This document shows, piece by piece, positions 28,271 to 36,098 of a stretch of 64,000 nucleotides of DNA. The translations under genes were made by a program, and so were the position numbers. The DNA is from Aestuariibacter salexigens DSM 15300 (GTDB lineage Bacteria > Pseudomonadota > Gammaproteobacteria > Enterobacterales > Alteromonadaceae), in assembly GCF_000429145.1 (NCBI RefSeq), contig NZ_AUBH01000012.1, forward strand, positions 1-64,000. Direction: 5' to 3'. The notes under the pieces are model-generated. The model was not told where the DNA came from. It saw only the letters and a program-made list of their open reading frames with translations, and searched no databases. Position 1 is the first letter of the stretch; every line of letters starts with the position of its first letter.

Positions 28271-29302
28271 TTACTCGTCGCCCTGCTGTACCGCAGTTTC
28301 GAGTTGTTTGACGCGCTCAAACAGGCTGTCGAGCTGTTTGAGTCGCACAGCATTACGTCGCCATTCCCGATTTGGCGCAGCGGGTGAGCCAGACGAGTAC
28401 ACACCGGGCTCAGTGATATCGCGCGTGACCATAGAAAACCCGGTGATCTGAACCTTGTCACAAATTGAAATATGACCATTCACACCACTACTGCCACCGA
28501 TAACCACGTATTTGCCCAAGGTCGTGCTGCCTGCAATGCCAACCAGGCCGCAAAGGCAGCTGTGGTCACCAATCTGGCAGTTGTGCGCAATTTGTACCTG
28601 ATTATCAATTATGACGTTTTTGCCGATGATGGTGTCATCTATCGCACCTCTGTCGATACAGGTATTGGCACCAATCTCCGTACCGTCGCCAATCACAACG
28701 CGGCCAGTTTGTGGAATTTTAAGCCAATTACCGGCTTCGTTGGCGTAGCCGAATCCATCTGAACCTACTACCGTACCGCTATGCACAGTCACGTCGTCAC
28801 CTATTTCACAATGGTGGTAAATCGTTACGTTAGGATAAATCTTACAGCCCTTCCCCAATCGGCTGCCCTGGCCGATTACCGCTCCCGAGCCTACCTGGAC
28901 GTTGTCACCTAACACCGCATCCGCTTCGATAACCACGTTATGTCCAAGCGCAACATTGCGTCCCAATGATGCACTGGGATGAACATAGGCTGTTGGTGCA
29001 ATGTCCTGAGCGACAGGCGGCGTAGAATCCAGCAATTGAGCGACTTTGGCAAATGCTACATAAGGGTCTTTTAACACCAGTGCGTTGGTCGTGCAGTGCT
29101 GGGCTTCATCTGGGCTCACTAACACTGCCGCGGCATTGGTGTTCTGCAGGTGTTTGCGATACTTGCTATTGGCGAGAAACGCCAGTTGCTGCTGACCTGC
29201 TGATTGCAATGTCGCCACCTGTGATACAGTCACTTCCTCATTGCCAATAAGTTCGGCATCTAAAATGGCGGCCAGTTGGCCCAGTGAATAAGCTTTTGCC
29301 AT
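28271..29302 (-). CDS. lpxD: UDP-3-O-(3-hydroxyacyl)glucosamine N-acyltransferase
   Basis: Third step of lipid A synthesis: transfers a hydroxyacyl chain from ACP to UDP-acyl-glucosamine. The 343-residue protein has an N-terminal uridine-binding domain (SLGQLAAILDAELIG..), a left-handed beta helix of hexapeptide repeats (GDNVQVGSGAVIGQGSRLG), the catalytic-His segment IAHNCQIGDHS and a C-terminal helix. It is alone here, between glyA and ettA, and not in the usual bamA-skp-lpxD-fabZ-lpxA cluster. It may be a second copy or a relocated gene. Confidence 0.92.
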   Translation of the reverse strand: MAKAYSLGQLAAILDAELIGNEEVTVSQVATLQSAGQQQLAFLANSKYRKHLQNTNAAAVLVSPDEAQHCTTNALVLKDPYVAFAKVAQLLDSTPPVAQDIAPTAYVHPSASLGRNVALGHNVVIEADAVLGDNVQVGSGAVIGQGSRLGKGCKIYPNVTIYHHCEIGDDVTVHSGTVVGSDGFGYANEAGNWLKIPQTGRVVIGDGTEIGANTCIDRGAIDDTIIGKNVIIDNQVQIAHNCQIGDHSCLCGLVGIAGSTTLGKYVVIGGSSGVNGHISICDKVQITGFSMVTRDITEPGVYSSGSPAAPNREWRRNAVRLKQLDSLFERVKQLETAVQQGDE

Positions 29303-29470
29303 AAAAACTCTGCACTACTTTCATGATAAAAATAATGCCCTGTAGTGTAAGCTATTGCGCCATGTGTGACCACGTACACATGTACAAATAAATTTTTAGT
29401 TGCAAACCTTTAGGTTGCACACTGCGTCCACTACAATACGCAGCGAATTATATCAGGCGACGAGTTATCC

Positions 29471-31138
29471 ATGTCTCAATACGTATACACTATGCACCGG
29501 GTGGGCAAAATTGTTCCACCCAACAGACAGATCCTTAAAGATATTTCTCTTAGCTTTTTCCCGGGCGCTAAAATCGGCGTGCTGGGCCTGAATGGCGCCG
29601 GTAAGTCAACCCTGCTGCGCATCATGGCCGGAGTCGATACAGAGATTGAGGGCGAGGCCCGTCCTCAGCCAGGCATTAAGATTGGCTATTTGCCGCAAGA
29701 GCCACAACTGGACGAAAGCAAGGATGTCAGGGGTAATATTGAGGAAGCCGTGGCTGACGTTGCGCACGCACTCAAGCGACTTGACGAAGTGTATGCCGCC
29801 TATGCGGACGAGAATGCAGATTTCGATGCGTTAGCCAAAGAACAGGCAGAGCTTGAAGCGATCATTCAGACCAAAGATGGCCATAATCTGGACAACGCGC
29901 TGGAGCGCGCCGCCGATGCGCTGCGTCTGCCGCCGTGGGATGCCGACGTATCCAAGCTGTCCGGAGGTGAACGTCGTCGTGTTGCACTGTGCCGACTGCT
30001 ACTTGAAAAACCAGACATGCTGCTGCTCGATGAGCCTACCAACCACCTTGATGCAGAATCGGTTGCCTGGCTTGAGCGCTTCTTGCATGACTATGAAGGC
30101 ACGGTCGTCGCCATTACCCACGATAGATACTTCCTCGACAATGTAGCAGGCTGGATACTGGAGCTGGACCGCGGACACGGGATTCCCTGGGAAGGAAACT
30201 ATTCTTCCTGGCTGGAGCAGAAAGACAAGCGTCTGGAGCAGGAAGAACGTGCTGAGAACGCCCGCCAGAAGTCAATCAAACAAGAGCTGGAATGGGTGCG
30301 AACCAATCCGAAGGGGCGTCAGGCCAAGAGCAAGGCCCGAATGGCTCGCTTCGAGGAGCTCAACAGTTCAGATTATCAGCGTCGTAACGAGACCAATGAA
30401 CTGTTTATTCCGCCCGGTGAAAGACTTGGGGATAAAGTCATTGAAGTTAACCACCTGCGTAAATCCTATGGCGACAGAGTGCTGATTGATGATTTGAGTT
30501 TTTCAGTCCCCAAAGGCGCAATTGTTGGCATCATAGGGCCGAATGGTGCGGGTAAGTCGACCCTGTTCCGTATGTTAACGGATAAAGAGCAACCGGATAG
30601 CGGAGACATCACGCTGGGTGATACGGTTCACATTGCCAGCGTGGAGCAGTTCCGTGATCACATGAACGGCAATAACACAGTCTGGCAGGAGTTGTCTGAC
30701 GGTCAGGATATCATCCGCATTGGTAACTTTGAGATTAACAGTCGCGCATACTGCAGCCGCTTTAATTTCAAAGGCACCGACCAGCAGAAGTACATCAAAG
30801 ACCTGTCCGGCGGTGAGCGCAACCGTGTGCATTTAGCGAAACTGCTGCAGGCCGGTGGTAACGTACTGCTGCTCGACGAACCTACCAACGACCTCGACGT
30901 GGAAACCTTGCGCGCACTGGAAAACGCGTTACTGGAATTTCCTGGCTGCGCAATGGTGATTTCGCACGACAGATGGTTCCTGGACCGCGTTGCCACGCAC
31001 ATCATGGATTACCGCGATGAGGGTAAGATCAACTTTTATGAAGGCAACTACACAGACTACGAAGCATGGCTGAAAGCCAACTTTGGTCAGGACGTGGTTG
31101 AGCCTCACCGTCTCAAGTACAAGAAAATCAGCAAATAA
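29471..31138 (+). CDS. ettA: Energy-dependent translational throttle protein EttA (ABC-F)
   Basis: Soluble ABC-F ATPase that binds the ribosomal E site and gates entry into elongation according to ATP/ADP. The 555 residues match E. coli EttA. There are two nucleotide-binding domains: Walker A GLNGAGKST and GPNGAGKST, signatures KLSGGERRRVAL and DLSGGERNRVHL, and Walker B LLLDEPTNHLD and LLLDEPTNDLD, plus the linker (P-site tRNA interaction motif) between them. There are no membrane segments. A hairpin follows. Confidence 0.97.
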   Translation: MSQYVYTMHRVGKIVPPNRQILKDISLSFFPGAKIGVLGLNGAGKSTLLRIMAGVDTEIEGEARPQPGIKIGYLPQEPQLDESKDVRGNIEEAVADVAHALKRLDEVYAAYADENADFDALAKEQAELEAIIQTKDGHNLDNALERAADALRLPPWDADVSKLSGGERRRVALCRLLLEKPDMLLLDEPTNHLDAESVAWLERFLHDYEGTVVAITHDRYFLDNVAGWILELDRGHGIPWEGNYSSWLEQKDKRLEQEERAENARQKSIKQELEWVRTNPKGRQAKSKARMARFEELNSSDYQRRNETNELFIPPGERLGDKVIEVNHLRKSYGDRVLIDDLSFSVPKGAIVGIIGPNGAGKSTLFRMLTDKEQPDSGDITLGDTVHIASVEQFRDHMNGNNTVWQELSDGQDIIRIGNFEINSRAYCSRFNFKGTDQQKYIKDLSGGERNRVHLAKLLQAGGNVLLLDEPTNDLDVETLRALENALLEFPGCAMVISHDRWFLDRVATHIMDYRDEGKINFYEGNYTDYEAWLKANFGQDVVEPHRLKYKKISK

Positions 31139-31154
31139 CCTGTCGTCTTACAAC

Positions 31155-31185
31155 GCCGGTCATCCCTTCCGGGTAACTGACCGGC
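31155..31185 (+). terminator. Probable ettA terminator
   Basis: Stem GCCGGTCA / TGACCGGC with a 15-base loop, followed by TATTGCTTTT. It starts 17 bases after the ettA stop and precedes the PilZ gene. Confidence 0.55.
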
Positions 31186-31247
31186 TATTGCTTTTCACAC
31201 CGCATCAGCTACGCTTGTCTGGTGTACACACATCTTGTCGAGGCGAC

Positions 31248-31619
31248 ATGGAAAAGCGCAGGTTTAATCGAGTAATAGTCAACTCTGCGGCTACGCTATG
31301 TCAGGGTAAACAGCAGTGGCCGGTGACACTGGTCGACGTTTCACTGCAGGGCGCGCTGCTTTCTGTCTCGTCTCCTTTTGATGGGGACACCAGTCAGTCT
31401 TTTCTGTTAGATATTCCCCTACCCCAACTGGATACCGCTATTGTGCTCGAAGGCGACATAAAACATGTGCGTGAAGGGCTTATGGGGTTTCATATTGAAC
31501 TTATGGATATAGACAGCGCGACGCAGCTGCGCCGTGTCGTTGAACTAAACCTGGCCGATGAGTCGCTGTTACAGCGAGATCTGGATGCGCTGATTAATCA
31601 CTACGCGGAATCAGCCTAG
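31248..31619 (+). CDS. PilZ-domain protein
   Basis: Single-domain PilZ protein of 123 residues, expected to bind cyclic di-GMP. The N-terminus EKRRFNR and the later DVSLQGALLSV (D-x-S-x-x-G type motif) are the two binding elements. The open frame reaches back into ettA (31083), but the ATG at 31248 places the arginine motif at the N-terminus and avoids the overlap. The target process is unknown; another, larger PilZ protein is encoded at 36.1 kb. Confidence 0.85.
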   Translation: MEKRRFNRVIVNSAATLCQGKQQWPVTLVDVSLQGALLSVSSPFDGDTSQSFLLDIPLPQLDTAIVLEGDIKHVREGLMGFHIELMDIDSATQLRRVVELNLADESLLQRDLDALINHYAESA

Positions 31620-31834
31620 CCCTTTTTTGTGGTCAAACCATTAAAAATACTGAGCGGATTGTAGACGTCAGCCACTTAAGATTTGAATGATCACTTCACT
31701 CTGATACTGAACATAAAAACACCCACACATTGAACCGAAATACGTAGACTGAAATCGGCCGCCGGGCTACTGAGCGTGCGCATGATTATCCCAGCGAGCC
31801 GGTGAGCGAACAAATGCGCCTAGATATGAGCAAC

Positions 31835-31864
31835 TTGCTACAATTGTAGCAGATTGCTACAATC
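31835..31864 (+). promoter_or_regulatory. Promoter and operator of the toxin-antitoxin pair
   Basis: TTGCTA (31835-31840), 17-base spacer and TACAAT (31858-31863) form a good sigma-70 promoter. The perfect 16-base palindrome with arms TGCTACAA/TTGTAGCA (31836-31851) covers the -35 and spacer, and a third TGCTACAA half-site (31855-31862) covers the -10. This layout is typical of type II antitoxin autorepression. A clear AGGAGA ribosome site (31880) follows. The 31620-31834 stretch before it holds no gene I can recognise. Confidence 0.75.
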
Positions 31865-31891
31865 TATTGAGCAATTTGCAGGAGAGTCAGA

Positions 31892-32113
31892 ATGGCAACA
31901 GCAAGCGTTAGACTAGACCAAGATCTCGTTGAGAAAGCAACTATCATGGGCAAAGCGCTGAACCGCACAATGCCTAAACAAATTGAGCACTGGGCGAAAA
32001 TAGGCGAAATGATGGAAGATAATCCAGACTTGCCTTACGAATTCGTAAAACAGGCAATTATATCTAAAGCTGAAAAAGAGGCGGGAAAGTTGGAGCCTTA
32101 CGATTTTGGTTAG
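31892..32113 (+). CDS. ParD-like type II antitoxin
   Basis: A 73-residue protein with an N-terminal ribbon-helix-helix pattern (ASVRLDQDLVEKATIMGKALNRTMPKQIEHWAKIG) resembling the ParD-like antitoxin family, and a C-terminal tail that would wrap the toxin. The autoregulatory operator upstream and the 8-base overlap with the RelE-like gene support the assignment. DNA binding and toxin neutralisation are known for the family and not shown here. Confidence 0.85.
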   Translation: MATASVRLDQDLVEKATIMGKALNRTMPKQIEHWAKIGEMMEDNPDLPYEFVKQAIISKAEKEAGKLEPYDFG

Positions 32114-32396
32114 TATTACAACCGTTTTACAAACATCTAATTTTAAGAAAGCGGTTAAGAAGTTACACCCGAACCAGAAAAAAGACCTAGATAAAGCGGT
32201 AAAAGCACTGATGGAAGAACCTCTGCTGGGCGAGCAAAAAAAAGGTGATTTGTCATTTCTTCGTGTCTATAAGTTCAAGATGGCCAAGCAATTGACTTTG
32301 CTTGGTTATAGTTACGAAGATGGAACTGTCATTCTTGAGTTGATAGCGCTTGGTTCCCATGAAAACTTTTACCGTGAAGTGAAAAAGCTATTCTGA
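32106..32396 (+). CDS. RelE/ParE-superfamily toxin
   Basis: A 96-residue basic protein with the RelE/ParE pattern: N-terminal helical hairpin (TSNFKKAVKKLHPNQKKDLDKAVKALMEEP), GDLSFLRVYKFKMAKQLTLLGY and the C-terminal beta strands with LIALGSHENFY. The start is TTG at 32106, overlapping the antitoxin stop by 8 bases; no ATG lies nearby in frame, so low-level coupled translation is likely. Whether it cuts mRNA or inhibits gyrase cannot be told from sequence. Two terminators follow. Confidence 0.85.
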   Translation: MVSITTVLQTSNFKKAVKKLHPNQKKDLDKAVKALMEEPLLGEQKKGDLSFLRVYKFKMAKQLTLLGYSYEDGTVILELIALGSHENFYREVKKLF

Positions 32397-32433
32397 CTAA
32401 CGCTGATCATTTTACGCTAATAGGCAAAAAGGA

Positions 32434-32468
32434 ATGGGAGCATCCTGCTCCCATATTGTTATATTTTT
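32434..32468 (+). terminator. Rho-independent terminator of the toxin-antitoxin operon
   Basis: Perfect 9-bp stem ATGGGAGCA / TGCTCCCAT with a 3-base loop, followed by an AT-rich stretch ending in eight T. Confidence 0.85.
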
Positions 32469-32522
32469 TTACGGACATGAATTGAGTAGCATACTCTCAT
32501 TAGTAACCGAGATTGCGACACG

Positions 32523-32544
32523 GCTGCCCGAAGGCAGCTTTTTT
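32523..32544 (+). terminator. Second terminator in the convergent gap
   Basis: Stem GCTGCC / GGCAGC with a CGAA tetraloop and six T directly after. It protects the 3' end of the convergent DUF885 gene from read-through. Confidence 0.85.
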
Positions 32545-32562
32545 CATGCTCACTTTTGGCGC

Positions 32563-34431
32563 TTATGCTTTGTTCGCGTTGATGTAATCATCCACAAACT
32601 GCTCAAGCACATTCAGTGGTACCGGACCATTGGCAAGCACGACATCGTGGAATTCACGAATATCGAATGCATCGCCGAGAGCTGTTTTAGCTTTTTCACG
32701 CAGCTCCAGGATCTTCAGCATACCAATCTTGTACGCCGTAGCCTGACTTGGCATGACGATATGACGTTCAACCATTTTCACCGCGTCTGCTTCTGCATTT
32801 GGCGTGTTTGACACGTAGTAATCAATACCTTCTTCACGCGTCCATTTCATGGCATGAATACCGGTATCAACCACCAGTCGACAGGCGCGCCATAGTTCCA
32901 TTGCGAGGCGACCGAAATCGGAATACGGGTCCTGATACAGGCCGATTTCTTTTGGCACGAACTCGCTGTAAAGGCCCCAGCCCTCGGTGTACGCGGTATA
33001 ACGGCCAAATTTACGGAACTTAGGAATACCCTCAAGCTCCTGTGCAATAGCTATCTGCATGTGGTGACCAGGGACCCCTTCATGATAAGCCAGTGCTTCC
33101 ATCTGATAGGTTGGCATGGATGCCATGTCATAAAGGTTGGCATAATAGGTGCCTGGACGCGAACCATCCATTGATGGCTGCTGATAAAACGCCTTACCAG
33201 CTGACTTTTCACGGAAGGGTTCTACCGCCTTAACAATCAAATCCGCTTTAGGCTTAGTGATAAACAACTCGTCCAGACGCGTTTTCATGTTATCAATCAG
33301 TGCCGTAGCTTCACTTAGATAACGCGATCTGCCCTCATCATTCGCCGCGTAGATAAACTGCTCGTTATTACGCATGAATACGAAAAACTCTTGCAGCGTG
33401 CCCTCGTAACCCACTTTGCGCATGATCTCACGCATTTCATCGTGAATTCTGGCCACTTCATTAAGACCAATCTGATGTATCTCTTCAGCTGTCAGGTCTG
33501 TGGTAGTGGTTCTTGCTAACGCGTTGTTGTAGAAGGTTTCGCCCTCGGGGAACTTCCATGCGCCATCTTTATCGTCGGCCTGCTCAGCAATGTTCTGCAC
33601 AGCTGCAATCAGGTTTTCATAGGCAGGTTTCACTGACTCAACCAAGGCTTTCTCGGCATCGGCCAGCAGCGCTTGTTTTTGTGCGTCGTCAATTTCAAGC
33701 GCGTTCACTTTTTTGCTGAAATCAGCCAGCAGCGTGCTTGGCTCACCATCATCGAAAGGCGCACCAGTGATAATGTTCTGACTGTCACTGATCACGTACG
33801 GATACACGAAGCGCGGTGCAACGATGCCTTTTTCAATACGCAGATTAAGGTTTTCAACCAGTTGAGAAAACAATGCTGGAAGGCCGTTTAAACGCGAGAT
33901 ATACGCTTCAGCATCAGCCACCTCACTGATGCGATGTTGATTGATCAGCAACGACGGAATGCTGGAATGCATACCAAACATCTGGTTTACCGGGTAATTA
34001 TAATGACGCCATTTGAAATCATTGATCTGGCGCTCAAGCTGTTGCTTCATCAGCTGCCAGCTCAGCGAAGTTTGCTCGTCCAGTTTGTCCACATCAATAG
34101 CCATGACGCGCGCCAGTTGCTCTTTTTGCAAGGCCAGATTTTCCTGAGCACGGGCTTCAGAAATATCGTCCCACTTATCCTGATCGTCTTTGATGCCTAG
34201 ATACGACTGATACATTGGGCTGCGCATCACATTTTCCATGAAGATGTCTTCAAACAGCTGGTTGGCCTTTTCCGATTCAGTTTGCGCAACCGCACTATCA
34301 GCCTGTGCAACAGGTGCTTGCGAAGCGGTATCTGCGGCGCTAGGCGCCTGTTGCGACTCAGGTGCCTGACTGCAACCGCCTACTAGCAGCGCCAGTGAAA
34401 CCGCTGCAGCGATATGTTTAAGTTTGGTCAT
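32563..34431 (-). CDS. DUF885 family lipoprotein, putative metallopeptidase
   Basis: A predicted lipoprotein of 622 residues: signal peptide with lipobox LVGGC (Cys20), then an Ala/Gln/Ser-rich linker, and the DUF885 domain. The HEGVPGHH segment near residue 450 resembles the HExxH-type zinc motif of this family, which is distantly related to M32-like peptidases. The start is ATG 34431, which follows a strong GGGGGA ribosome site; seven upstream codons are also open. The cell location (periplasmic face of a membrane) is inferred from the lipobox. Substrate unknown. Confidence 0.88.
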   Translation of the reverse strand: MTKLKHIAAAVSLALLVGGCSQAPESQQAPSAADTASQAPVAQADSAVAQTESEKANQLFEDIFMENVMRSPMYQSYLGIKDDQDKWDDISEARAQENLALQKEQLARVMAIDVDKLDEQTSLSWQLMKQQLERQINDFKWRHYNYPVNQMFGMHSSIPSLLINQHRISEVADAEAYISRLNGLPALFSQLVENLNLRIEKGIVAPRFVYPYVISDSQNIITGAPFDDGEPSTLLADFSKKVNALEIDDAQKQALLADAEKALVESVKPAYENLIAAVQNIAEQADDKDGAWKFPEGETFYNNALARTTTTDLTAEEIHQIGLNEVARIHDEMREIMRKVGYEGTLQEFFVFMRNNEQFIYAANDEGRSRYLSEATALIDNMKTRLDELFITKPKADLIVKAVEPFREKSAGKAFYQQPSMDGSRPGTYYANLYDMASMPTYQMEALAYHEGVPGHHMQIAIAQELEGIPKFRKFGRYTAYTEGWGLYSEFVPKEIGLYQDPYSDFGRLAMELWRACRLVVDTGIHAMKWTREEGIDYYVSNTPNAEADAVKMVERHIVMPSQATAYKIGMLKILELREKAKTALGDAFDIREFHDVVLANGPVPLNVLEQFVDDYINANKA

Positions 34432-34596
34432 TATTCCCCCTGGAGTGATCATTATTATGTTATGAGCTTGTCATTGCCTGTCGGCAGTGACAAACCGGTC
34501 ATTATGCAATGCTTTGTTGCTCCGGACTATTGCGTCCCAGCGCAATTGCGTTCACTTACCGATTTTTTATGATGAATGGAGAACCCGTACGCAAAG

Positions 34597-35964
34597 TTAC
34601 AATGCGTCAAGGGCCTCCTGAAGTCTGCTTACTGCCTGCACTTCAAGACCGGGCACGGGCTGTTTAGGGGCGTTCGCCTTTGGAATAATCGCGCGTTTAA
34701 AACCGTGCTTAGCCGCCTCTGACAGACGCTCTGTACCATTGGGTACGGGGCGTATTTCACCGGCTAATCCGACTTCGCCAAAAACAATCAGATCTCTGGG
34801 TAACTGGCGGTCACGAAAGCTAGACACCATTGCCAACAGCAACGCCAAATCGGCCCCCGTTTCGGTCACTTTGACGCCGCCAACAACATTGACAAATACA
34901 TCCTGATCGCTCATCTGGATATTGCCATGGCGATGCATCACCGCCAGCAACATAGCCAGACGATTCTGCTCAAGCCCGACGGCAAGACGTCTGGGGTTAG
35001 CCAACGGCGAGTGATCAACCAAGGCCTGTATCTCTACCAACAGGGGGCGTGTACCCTCCCAGATAACCATGACAATGCTGCCTGAGGACTGCTGATCGGC
35101 GCGATTTAAAAATATTGCCGATGGATTGGTGACCTCACGCAGACCCTTTTCTGTCATCGCGAAGACCCCAAGTTCATTGACCGCACCAAAACGATTTTTA
35201 TTGCCGCGCAAGGTGCGGTAACGGTTATCGCTGTCTCCTTCGAGCATCATCGAACAGTCGATACAATGCTCAAGCACCTTCGGACCGGCAAGGCTGCCAT
35301 CCTTAGTGACGTGGCCAACAATAAACATGGCGATATGATGTTGTTTGGCAAAGCGAGTCAAATATGCTGCACTCTCACGCACCTGCGACACACCGCCCGG
35401 TGCGGATTGCAGATCTGCCATGTGCATCACCTGAATCGAATCAATGACCATCACAGTCGGTTTGTGTTGCAGCGCCAACTCGCAAATGCTCTCAACGTTG
35501 GTTTCGGCCAGCAGTTTCAGTTTGTCATCTGGCAGTCCCAAACGTTTAGCGCGCATGGCTACCTGCTGCAGTGACTCCTCTCCGGTGACATAAAGTGTTG
35601 ATTGTGTCTGTGCCAGAAAACACATCACTTGTAACAACAAGGTACTCTTACCGGCCCCGGGAGAGCCGCCAATCAGCATTGCTGCACCCGGCACAATACC
35701 TCCACCGAGTACACGGTCAAGCTCAGAAAATCCAGCGGTGAAGCGCGGTAACGCCTGTAAGTCGATATCGGCCAGCACGGACACCTTGGCGGCGGTGCTG
35801 CCTGCGTAACCGGACAAATTGGTCGGCGATGGGCGACCCGGTGAAGCAGCCAATCTGACTTCACTGATGGTATTCCATGCCCCACATTCACTGCACTGTC
35901 CCTGCCAGCGAGGAAAGTCTGCGCCGCAGTCAGAACATACATAAGCTGTTTTGCGTTTTGCCAT
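34597..35964 (-). CDS. radA: DNA repair protein RadA (Sms)
   Basis: RecA-like helicase that extends recombination intermediates. The 455-residue protein has the zinc finger (C10, C13, C24, C27), Walker A GSPGAGKST, the RadA-specific KNRFG motif in RGNKNRFGAVNE, and a C-terminal Lon-protease-like domain with no expected proteolysis. It stands alone, divergent from the large PilZ gene. Confidence 0.97.
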   Translation of the reverse strand: MAKRKTAYVCSDCGADFPRWQGQCSECGAWNTISEVRLAASPGRPSPTNLSGYAGSTAAKVSVLADIDLQALPRFTAGFSELDRVLGGGIVPGAAMLIGGSPGAGKSTLLLQVMCFLAQTQSTLYVTGEESLQQVAMRAKRLGLPDDKLKLLAETNVESICELALQHKPTVMVIDSIQVMHMADLQSAPGGVSQVRESAAYLTRFAKQHHIAMFIVGHVTKDGSLAGPKVLEHCIDCSMMLEGDSDNRYRTLRGNKNRFGAVNELGVFAMTEKGLREVTNPSAIFLNRADQQSSGSIVMVIWEGTRPLLVEIQALVDHSPLANPRRLAVGLEQNRLAMLLAVMHRHGNIQMSDQDVFVNVVGGVKVTETGADLALLLAMVSSFRDRQLPRDLIVFGEVGLAGEIRPVPNGTERLSEAAKHGFKRAIIPKANAPKQPVPGLEVQAVSRLQEALDAL

Positions 35965-36098
35965 AAAAAGTTGCTTTGGGATATAGTGGCCTTAGATTAT
36001 CAGGAAACGATGTGTTGACGAAGCGCTGCTGATTCACACTCTGCTGTTCGTGGCCGATAATATTCAGGTAATCATAATAACGAGAACAAGCGGTAAGC

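Noticed and set aside
30000-30060. ABC transporter role for the 29.5 kb ABC protein
   Set aside because: Two nucleotide-binding domains without any membrane domain, and the EttA layout, point to an ABC-F translation factor.
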